NCBI GenBank assembly: GCA_017302015.1
Contig: JAFLEE010000037.1
Location: 1-45,305, forward strand
Source of the DNA: Spirochaetota bacterium
GTDB lineage: Bacteria > Spirochaetota > UBA12135 > COTS27 > JAFLEE01
Length of the DNA: 45,305 nucleotides
Reading direction: 5' to 3'
Part shown: positions 17,073 to 23,897 of the stretch, one piece after another
How positions within the stretch are numbered: position 1 is the first letter of the stretch
How the letters are laid out: each line of letters begins with the position of its first letter
The notes under the pieces: model-generated
What the model was told of the DNA's origin: nothing
Database searches by the model: none
The model's input: only the letters and a program-made list of their open reading frames with translations
Program-made: the position numbers and the translations under genes

Positions 17073-17115
17073 TTGACAGGGGGCCATCCGGTGGCCTATA
17101 CTGCTATATAACAGT
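17073..17115 (+). promoter_or_regulatory. Near-consensus sigma70 promoter with overlapping 16-bp operator
   Basis: TTGACA at 17073-17078 and TATACT at 17097-17102 are separated by 18 bp. The palindrome ACTGCTATATAACAGT (17100-17115, one mismatched base pair) covers the end of the -10 box and the expected start of transcription near 17109. This is the classic arrangement for repression and is divergent from the GntR/LacI-type gene. It drives the gene starting at 17129. Confidence 0.65.
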
Positions 17116-17128
17116 TGGAGCACCCGGG

Positions 17129-20100
17129 ATGTTGAAAAGAACCCTCCTTCTTTCGGCGCTTCTGGCCCAGTTGCTTTCCCCGGTCGGCCTGAAGTACGTG
17201 ATCTTCAAACTCGACGATATCGGGGGGAAGCCGGGGTTCGGGTATTGGAACAGCGTGGCCACCACCCTCATTTCCAACCAGATCCACGCCTCCTTCGGCG
17301 TCATCGGCGAGCAGGCCGAACTCTACGGCGACAGCTTCGGCTTCTGGCCCTGGTTCAGCAACGCCCTCACCAACCATATCCAATTCTGGGACCACACCTA
17401 TAGCCACACCGACTGCACGGTGCTCGACGCCGCCGGGCAATGGTGGCAGCACGCCCGCAACCTGAACCTCATCCGGCGCAAGACGGGAACGACCCTCTCC
17501 GGCTACGGGGCCCCGGGCAACACGCTCAACGGCGATACCGTGGGCGTGGTGGACGGCCTGGACGATTGCGATTTCTGGTTCTTCGGGAAATCCAATACCC
17601 TCAAGAAGAACCTGCTGCGCTTGGGCGATATGGAGTTCCCGACCCTCGTCCCGAACTACACTAATTTCCTCACGAATTGGGTGAAGGCCCTGACCAATGC
17701 GAGCAACGCGGGGGCCGATTACCTGGTCCTCCAAGGCCATCCGGGGAGTTGGAACCTGGACCGGTGGACGAATTTCCAGGCCATCCTGGGCTTCCTGACG
17801 AACCAGGGCCTAAGCTTCGTCACGCCCTCCGAATACATCGAGATCAAGACCGCGGGCATGGGCATCTCCAACCTCGCGCCCGAGACCGTCTTCGCCCCGG
17901 GCGACACGGTGAGCGGGCAGGTCACGGGGTCGAACGCCGCTTGGTCGGTGGATCTGTTGGAGGGCACGAACCTCCAGAACCTGGCTTCCGGGTCGGGGGC
18001 CTCCTTCAGCGCCTCCCTCCCGGCGGTGTGCAAGATCACCAATCGGGTGCGGGTTACCGTCCGAAGCCAGGGCTTCACCCATTGCCAAACCCATTCCATC
18101 GTGCCCATCGGCAGCAACGACCTGGCGAGTTCCGCCACCCCCACCGCGACCTCCCAGACCGCGGGCTTCGAAGCCGCCAAGGCCCTCGACCGATCGCTTT
18201 CCAGCGCGTGGCGCCCCTCCGGGGCCCTCCCCCAATCCCTGACCCTGGATTTCGGCGCAACCAAAATACTCGGAGGCGCTTACTTGGCCTGGAAGCCCAA
18301 CCTGCACGCCGACTTATGGCAGCTCTATGGTTCCCTCGACGGCTCGTCTTGGTTCGTCGTGGCCTCCAACGACATCGGCGGCGGCGGTGGGGAGTACGTG
18401 CGCCTGGCCCCCTCGAACGCCCGCTATCTGCGCCTCACCGCCTCGCGGTCGATCAACCCGAACGGGGCCGTGGAACTCGCGGAATACTTCGCCTTCGAAC
18501 TTTTATCGGCCTATACGAACCTCTCCCCCTCGCTCATCCTGGCCGAGGCCGACGCCAGCATCCGGTCGGCAAATCCCAACAGCAATTTCGGTAAGAACGC
18601 CTACCTCGAGGTGCAGAATACCACGGGCCCTCTCGCCCTAGTGCGTTTCGACCTCGGCACCAACCAAGCGGCGTCCCTGGCCCGCGCGAAACTCTACCTT
18701 TACCCGGTAGCCGGCGGGACGGGCGCGAGCACCACGAACATCGCGAAATGGGTGGCGGACAATACCTGGGACGAGACCAACGTCACCTGGAACCTCCGCC
18801 CCGCCCTCGGGAGCACCTTCGGGACCGCCGACCCCTTCGGTTTCCGCGTGGAGTTCGACGTGACCCCCGCGGTGACCAACGCCATGGCCTCGGGCGGGAA
18901 GGTCAGTTTCGCCGTCTGCGGCACCAATAGCGCCTATGTCCGCTACACCAGCCGCGAAGAGCCGGGATACGGCGGGACGCGGGGGCCCACGCTGGAACTC
19001 AGCTACGAGCGCGGCGTGATCTCGCCCGCCACGAATACCAATCTCACCGGCCCCACCGCCTCCTTCACCCGCGCGCCCTCCGGTTCCTTCGCCGTCGGGA
19101 CCCCCGTCGTCTTCTCCAACCTCTCCACCGCGGGGAGCGCCGCCATCACGAATTGGAGTTGGGATTTCGGCAACGGGGCCGCCAGCAATTGGGCCTCGAA
19201 CCTGGGCCTCACCGCGGCGGTGTACACCAATAGCGGCAATTTCACCGCCCGCCTGACGGTCCTCGACGCCAATGGACTCTCGAACACGGTGACCGTCGGG
19301 CCCTTCTCGGCGACGAATCTGGCTGTCGCCCCGACCAACGCGGTCCCCGAGGCGCCGACGAACCTCGTCGCCGCGGAACTCTCCAGCGCCTCGGTGCGCC
19401 TCTCGTGGTCCCATCCGGCCCCCGCCGCCGCGCGCTTTAATCTCTACCGCTCCCTCGATGCCACCAATTTTCTCCCCCTCGCCACGGCCGCCTCGAACGT
19501 CCTCGAGTTCCAGGACAGCGGCCTCGTGCCGTTTACGCGCTACGCCTACCGGGTGACGGCGACGAACGACATCGGCGAGTCGGCCCCGTGCGCCGTGGCG
19601 GCCATCACGCCGGCACGGCGGGCGACCTTGACCCGGGCCGTCGCCACCGTCGATGCCCTCCAAAACCGCGTCGCCATCAAGGTGCGCCTCGAGAAGAATT
19701 GCCCGGAGGCCGCGGCCCTCTCTTTCCGCCTCGCCAGCGCCTCCACCGGTTCGTGGGTCGATCTGGGGGCGGGCGACGTGGAGGGGGCGGTCTCCATCGG
19801 GGCCGGCAAGGGCGCCGAGGCCGCCAGCAACGCTTGGCGGGTGCCCGCGGGCTTCGATGTTTCCCGGAAGGTCGACCTCATGGTCTGCGCCTCGCTGCCG
19901 GGGACGAACGCCGACGCCGTCATCGTGAGCAATGTGGACCTCGGCCTACTCTTCCGCCTCTGCGGCGACCTCGCCCTGGCGTGCGCCGTGAATAGTCCCT
20001 GGCGCGGCCAGGCGGACGGCATCACCTTCGTGAACCTCACCCGAGAGACCACCGCGCGCATCTACTCCGTCTCCGGGAGCTTGGTGGCCGAACTCAAGGC

Positions 20101-20242
20101 GACCGATGCGGGGGCGGGCGACCGGCTGACTTGGAAGCTCGCCTCGGGAGAGAAAACGGTGACCCCGGGGATCTACCTCGCGGTGCTCCGATCCGGGGAA
20201 AAGGATCTCAAGCGCCTCAAAGTGATGGTGTGCCGGCCATGA
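17129..20242 (+). CDS. Secreted NodB-like deacetylase with F5/8C, DNRLRE, PKD, Fn3 and T9SS-like C-terminal domains
   Basis: A 1037-residue secreted protein. A signal peptide (1-20) is followed by a polysaccharide-deacetylase-like domain (about 21-240) with FKLDD (26-30), DHTYSH giving an HxxxH metal pair (89/93), and LQGHPGSW (201-208). Next come an F5/8-type C discoidin domain (about 330-460), a DNRLRE/CBM96-type domain (about 462-627, NTWDETNVTWN), a PKD domain (about 640-725, WSWDFGNG) and a fibronectin type III domain (about 740-828). A linker leads to a C-terminal domain of about 80 residues with ARIYSVSGSLV and PGIYLAVLRSGE, which matches T9SS type A sorting or FlgD-like domains. The sugar target is probably bound through the discoidin and DNRLRE modules. 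The PorV-like gene directly downstream supports type IX-like export. Confidence 0.85.
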   Translation: MLKRTLLLSALLAQLLSPVGLKYVIFKLDDIGGKPGFGYWNSVATTLISNQIHASFGVIGEQAELYGDSFGFWPWFSNALTNHIQFWDHTYSHTDCTVLDAAGQWWQHARNLNLIRRKTGTTLSGYGAPGNTLNGDTVGVVDGLDDCDFWFFGKSNTLKKNLLRLGDMEFPTLVPNYTNFLTNWVKALTNASNAGADYLVLQGHPGSWNLDRWTNFQAILGFLTNQGLSFVTPSEYIEIKTAGMGISNLAPETVFAPGDTVSGQVTGSNAAWSVDLLEGTNLQNLASGSGASFSASLPAVCKITNRVRVTVRSQGFTHCQTHSIVPIGSNDLASSATPTATSQTAGFEAAKALDRSLSSAWRPSGALPQSLTLDFGATKILGGAYLAWKPNLHADLWQLYGSLDGSSWFVVASNDIGGGGGEYVRLAPSNARYLRLTASRSINPNGAVELAEYFAFELLSAYTNLSPSLILAEADASIRSANPNSNFGKNAYLEVQNTTGPLALVRFDLGTNQAASLARAKLYLYPVAGGTGASTTNIAKWVADNTWDETNVTWNLRPALGSTFGTADPFGFRVEFDVTPAVTNAMASGGKVSFAVCGTNSAYVRYTSREEPGYGGTRGPTLELSYERGVISPATNTNLTGPTASFTRAPSGSFAVGTPVVFSNLSTAGSAAITNWSWDFGNGAASNWASNLGLTAAVYTNSGNFTARLTVLDANGLSNTVTVGPFSATNLAVAPTNAVPEAPTNLVAAELSSASVRLSWSHPAPAAARFNLYRSLDATNFLPLATAASNVLEFQDSGLVPFTRYAYRVTATNDIGESAPCAVAAITPARRATLTRAVATVDALQNRVAIKVRLEKNCPEAAALSFRLASASTGSWVDLGAGDVEGAVSIGAGKGAEAASNAWRVPAGFDVSRKVDLMVCASLPGTNADAVIVSNVDLGLLFRLCGDLALACAVNSPWRGQADGITFVNLTRETTARIYSVSGSLVAELKATDAGAGDRLTWKLASGEKTVTPGIYLAVLRSGEKDLKRLKVMVCRP

Positions 20243-20278
20243 GCCCCATAGACCGCATTGCGGGGTGCCGGGAATTGG

Positions 20279-20312
20279 CCTCGATCGGAGCGGGGGCAAG
20301 AAATGATCGAGG
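20279..20312 (+). repeat. 8-bp perfect inverted repeat ahead of the PorV-like gene
   Basis: CCTCGATC (20279-20286) pairs with GATCGAGG (20305-20312) around an 18-nt loop, in the 86-bp gap between the two genes. The hairpin ends about 6 nt before the AAGGAG ribosome binding site (20318-20323) of the next gene, so it could affect mRNA processing or translation. There is no T-run, so it is not a standard terminator. Confidence 0.45.
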
Positions 20313-20328
20313 TCGGTAAGGAGCGAGA

Positions 20329-21324
20329 ATGAAACGAGCGATGCGAACGTTGGGGCGGGTCTCCCTTTCCGTCTTGTGCCTTTCCGTCTTCCTGCACCGA
20401 AGCGCCACTCCGGCAGGTCGGGCGGCTTTTGACGTCCTCCATATCGGCTTCGGGGGCGCCGCTTCCGGGCTCGGCGGGTCGGGAGTGGCCGCCGTGGGCA
20501 CCTTGGAGGGGGTCTTCGCCAACCCCGCTTCCCTGGCATCCCAACCCGCGGGCATCGCCGTACTCGGCTCCTACAATCCGTACCTCGATATGGGCCTATG
20601 GAGCGCCGCCGCTTCCGTGACGAAGGATAAAAGAGGGAGCCTCGCCATCGCGGCCTACGGTCTCTCCTACGGGGCCATGAACGGCGACATCGCGTGGAAC
20701 GGGGATCCGGGGCGGCTCTTAAAATCGGGGGACCTCATCCTCTCAGTCTCCGGCGGCCTGCCATTGGGCGGGCTTCTTGAACTGCCTTTCACCCTGGACT
20801 TCGGCCTCACCGGGAGAGTCGCCTCCCAAGCCCTCGATGAGTCGAGCCTGACCGGCTTGCTTTTCGATGCGGGGATGCTCGCGGGTTTCCGCACCGGCGT
20901 CGGCGTGCTGAGTGTCGGCCTCCAGGGCAGGAACTTCGGCGCGGTCCTCGGCGCCGGAAACGGCGTCGCCCTCCCGACTTCCCTCGCCTCGGGCCTCGCC
21001 TGGCGGATGAACCTGGCGCGGGTCCTCTCCCTGAAGGTCCTCGCCGATGGGGCCTACGAAACGAGCGAAGCCGCCTGGCGGGGCTCGGTCGGGGCCGAGG
21101 CGGGGTTTTTCAGCCTCGCTTTCCTGCGCGGCGGCTATTCGTTCGCGCAAGCCGGGGGCCAGGCGAGCGGGCTCACCCTCGGCATGGGCGTGCGCCTCAA
21201 GGTTTCCACGGTGCAGGTGCGCGTGGACTACGCATTCATCCACCTCGGGGACCTCGGCGGCTCCCAGCATAGCGTCCAACTCGGTTTCGCCATCGAAGCG
21301 CCCCCGGCGGTCCCGGCTCCGTAA
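20329..21324 (+). CDS. PorV/PorQ-family outer-membrane beta-barrel protein
   Basis: A 331-residue protein with a signal peptide (to about residue 30) followed by IGFGGAASGLGGSGVAAVGTLEGVFANPASLA, split here by position at about 37-68. This is the hallmark opening of the PorV/UPF0164/FadL-like family (glycine-rich segment, then NPAxLA). The rest alternates amphipathic strands (SLAIAAYGLSYG, LEGSVGAEAG-like repeats), and the last residues before a Pro/Ala tail (VQLGFAIEA) form a closing strand. In type IX secretion PorV shuttles proteins bearing a C-terminal sorting domain; the gene lies directly after one. AAGGAG precedes the ATG at 20329. PorV-like proteins also occur in bacteria without a proven T9SS, so function is inferred. 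Confidence 0.82.
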   Translation: MKRAMRTLGRVSLSVLCLSVFLHRSATPAGRAAFDVLHIGFGGAASGLGGSGVAAVGTLEGVFANPASLASQPAGIAVLGSYNPYLDMGLWSAAASVTKDKRGSLAIAAYGLSYGAMNGDIAWNGDPGRLLKSGDLILSVSGGLPLGGLLELPFTLDFGLTGRVASQALDESSLTGLLFDAGMLAGFRTGVGVLSVGLQGRNFGAVLGAGNGVALPTSLASGLAWRMNLARVLSLKVLADGAYETSEAAWRGSVGAEAGFFSLAFLRGGYSFAQAGGQASGLTLGMGVRLKVSTVQVRVDYAFIHLGDLGGSQHSVQLGFAIEAPPAVPAP

Positions 21325-21362
21325 TCGGTGGGCGCCTCGTCGACTGGATATCAAAAGGAATC

Positions 21363-22757
21363 ATGATGGAAGCGAACACGCTGCACCCAAACGCCTCTCC
21401 GCGCCGCCCGGGCCGGATTTGGGGCAAGTTTTCCCTCGCCGCGATGGTCCTCGCCGCCGGCCTTTGCGCCCAAGGGGGCGTTTCACTGCTGCCCGACGAT
21501 CCATACCCGCTCTTCCTCGCGTCCATGGGCGGCGGAAAGTCGAGCCTAGTGCCGGTGGAAGGCAAGGCATTCGGGAAGGCCCTGCGCATCGCCGTCGCCG
21601 AAAAGCCCGCCAACCATTGGGATGTCCAATTCGTGGTGAAGAGCGCGGCCGCCGCCCCGGCGGGGTCCACCCTCGCGTTCTGGTTTTCCGCACGATCCCG
21701 CAAGGGCGACGGGCACCTGCTCGCCACGCTCAAGGACAAGGCCGGTAAGGCCGTCTTCCGCAAAGAGTTCACCCCCGGGTCCGCTTGGTCCGATGAGGTG
21801 GTGGGCGGGCCCCTCGCCGCCGCGGTCCAGGCGGGCGAGCTCACGCTCATCCTGACCTTCGGTTGGCAGGTCCAGGAGATCGAACTCGGGGGCTTGGCGC
21901 TCCTCGCCCTCGAAGCCGGCACGAAGGTCGAGGGGTTGCCCCTTCCCCCCCAGGCCCGGGTGACGGCCTCGGGCGCGGCGGGCGTTCCCGCCCCGGCCCA
22001 AGTAGCTATGGCGGAAGCGGAAGAGGAACTTCCGCCCCTCCCCGGGGGGGTGCGGCGTTTCGCCATCTTCAAGTGGGACGATCTCACGGGCCGTCCGGAT
22101 GGGGTGCCGCCCCCGTTCCAGCGGGTCGCCGATTTCGTGGCTTCCAACAAGATGCACGCCTCCCTCGGTATCATCTGCAATAGCCTGGAGAAGCCCAGCG
22201 AGGCGTATTGCCAGTGGATCAAGAAGCGCGCGGTGGAGAACGGCGGGCCCTTCGAGTTCTGGTTCCATGGCTGGGACCATCTCATGACGACCTCCAACGG
22301 CCGAAGCTATACCGAGTTCAGCGGGCCGGATTACGGGAGCCAGAAAACCCATTTCGAATGGGGCGTGGCGGCGCTGAAGGAAAAAACCGGCCTGGCGTTC
22401 CGAAGTTTCGGCTCCGCGGGCAACCAGTACGACGCGACCTCCGTCAAGGTCTTCGAGGAATTTCCCGAGGTGAAGGTGTGGCTCTTCGGCGACCCGAAGG
22501 CGGGCAGTACCAAATTCCTCATCCCCCGGCTGGTGGAAGGGGAGCGGGGCGCCGGACGGCCCGATTACGCGAACTTCATGAAGGGATACCGGTCGAAGCG
22601 CACCGCGGAGGCGCTCCTCATCCAGGGCCATCCCGGCGGCTGGTCCGATGCCCATTTCGGGGAGTTCGTGAAGATCCACGCCCGTCTCGTCAAGGACGGC
22701 TGGGAGTTCGCCACGCCCTACGAGTACTACCAATACAAGTCGAACGAGAGGCCGTGA
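21363..22757 (+). CDS. Second secreted NodB-like deacetylase-family protein
   Basis: A 464-residue protein. A basic stretch and hydrophobic segment (GKFSLAAMVLAAGLCAQG, about 21-38) form the export signal. Residues about 40-185 look like a jelly-roll carbohydrate-binding domain. Residues about 230-460 are homologous to the deacetylase-like domain of the gene at 17129: FKWDD (236-240), WFHGWDH with an HxxxH pair (302/306), SFGSAGNQYD, and LIQGHPGGW (419-427). It lacks the PKD, Fn3 and C-terminal sorting domains. AAAAGGA lies before the two adjacent ATG codons (21363, 21366). It is the third gene of the operon, 38 bp after the PorV-like gene. The activity could be deacetylation or an unknown reaction on the same fold. 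Confidence 0.8.
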   Translation: MMEANTLHPNASPRRPGRIWGKFSLAAMVLAAGLCAQGGVSLLPDDPYPLFLASMGGGKSSLVPVEGKAFGKALRIAVAEKPANHWDVQFVVKSAAAAPAGSTLAFWFSARSRKGDGHLLATLKDKAGKAVFRKEFTPGSAWSDEVVGGPLAAAVQAGELTLILTFGWQVQEIELGGLALLALEAGTKVEGLPLPPQARVTASGAAGVPAPAQVAMAEAEEELPPLPGGVRRFAIFKWDDLTGRPDGVPPPFQRVADFVASNKMHASLGIICNSLEKPSEAYCQWIKKRAVENGGPFEFWFHGWDHLMTTSNGRSYTEFSGPDYGSQKTHFEWGVAALKEKTGLAFRSFGSAGNQYDATSVKVFEEFPEVKVWLFGDPKAGSTKFLIPRLVEGERGAGRPDYANFMKGYRSKRTAEALLIQGHPGGWSDAHFGEFVKIHARLVKDGWEFATPYEYYQYKSNERP

Positions 22758-22781
22758 TCGGTCGGGGTGCGGCCCCGCGCC

Positions 22782-23894
22782 CTACTCGCTTCCCCGCAGC
22801 ACCAATTCTTCCTCCAGCGCGATGCGAACGTCATCGCGGTAGCCGAATCGCATCATGGCGAGTACCTCCTCGCGCATGCACGCTCCGATGCGCTTCAGCG
22901 GCACGCGCACCGCGCTCACGGGCGGGCGGGCGGTCTCGAACTCGGGGAGGTCCTCGTAGGAGATAAAGGAAACACGGTCGCCCATTGGACTGGCCGCTGG
23001 CCTGTCCATCGGCCTGTCCATCGGCCTGTCCATCGGCCTGTCCATCGGCCTGTCCATCGCGCGCAGGGCGCCCAGAAGACGAAGCGACAATTCGGCCTCG
23101 GTGGAGAAGACCGCGTCGAATCTCCTGCGCCCGAGCGCCGCGGCGAGTTCGACCGGGTCTTGTCTCAGGCGCGCATCGATGTTGAAAATGAGCTCGTCGC
23201 CCGTCTCCAGCCCGCGTTTGGTGAGGGTTTCTTTCCAGGTGCGGTGCATGGGGCCCTGCCAGGCCCCGTCGTGCCCGGGCGAGGCGAAGAGGATGCGCCG
23301 CCTGCCGCGGGCGGCGAGGGTTTCGAGGGCGCGCTCGACGCCGCCTCGGGCATCGCTCGCCACAAGGTTGCCCTCGTAGCCGAGGGGGGCGTGGACGACG
23401 TGGGGGTAGCGCTCGCGGCGCATGAGGGCGATGAGGTCCTCGAGGCCCGAATGGGAGAGGAAGAGCACCCCGGCGCCGCCGCGGGTGAGGTCGCTGAATT
23501 GCTTCTCGAGGGGGTCGTCGGGGCGCAGGAGCGGGATCTGGACGCGGCAAGATCCTCCCTCCCCCCCGAGCACGCCGTCCATGATCTCGTAGAACTTATG
23601 CCGTAGCGGCTCGCGCCCGACGCCCCGGAAGAACCGCTCGTTGACGGGCACCTGGAGGTCGAAGCGCGGGCCCTCCGCCGGGGCGACGAGGACGGTGCCG
23701 CGGCCCTGGATGCGCCGGGCGAAGCCGTCCCGGGTGAGGAGGTTCAGGGCCTTGCGGGCGGTATCGCGGCTGACATCGAACTCCGCCATGAGGGCGGTCT
23801 CGCTCACGGTGGCCCCGTCTCCTGCCATGGCGCGCCCGTGGAGGGCCTCGTAGATGCGCCGGTAGGCGGCGAGCCCTCGCTTGGCGGGGGGCAC
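22782..23894 (-). CDS. GntR-type winged-helix regulator with LacI-like sensor carrying an MDRP repeat
   Basis: A 370-residue protein. The N-terminal winged helix (about 8-70: YRRIYEALHGRAM, ALMAEFDVSRDTARKALNLL, RRIQGRGTVLVAP) precedes a LacI-type ligand domain (GVLFLSHSGLEDLIALM, RRRILFASPGHDG, FDAVFSTEAELSLRLL, VSFISYEDLPEF, VSAVRVPLKRIG). Between the last two sensor strands sits a run of five MDRP units (about residues 280-299), encoded by five exact 12-bp repeats. The start is GTG at 23894, only 3 bp after the stop of the upstream hydrolase gene, so the two are translationally adjacent. It probably represses its own operon through the operators near 26816-26844. Confidence 0.88.
   Translation of the reverse strand: MPPAKRGLAAYRRIYEALHGRAMAGDGATVSETALMAEFDVSRDTARKALNLLTRDGFARRIQGRGTVLVAPAEGPRFDLQVPVNERFFRGVGREPLRHKFYEIMDGVLGGEGGSCRVQIPLLRPDDPLEKQFSDLTRGGAGVLFLSHSGLEDLIALMRRERYPHVVHAPLGYEGNLVASDARGGVERALETLAARGRRRILFASPGHDGAWQGPMHRTWKETLTKRGLETGDELIFNIDARLRQDPVELAAALGRRRFDAVFSTEAELSLRLLGALRAMDRPMDRPMDRPMDRPMDRPAASPMGDRVSFISYEDLPEFETARPPVSAVRVPLKRIGACMREEVLAMMRFGYRDDVRIALEEELVLRGSE
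22999..23058. repeat. Five exact tandem copies of a 12-bp repeat
   Basis: GGCCTGTCCATC is repeated five times without change inside the regulator gene. On the coding strand each unit encodes MDRP, so gain or loss of units keeps the reading frame and changes only the length of a surface loop. Confidence 0.95.
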
Positions 23895-23897
23895 GGC

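Noticed and set aside
22999-23058. The five-copy repeat as a CRISPR array
   Set aside because: Units are 12 bp with no spacers and lie in frame within a coding sequence; no cas genes are present.
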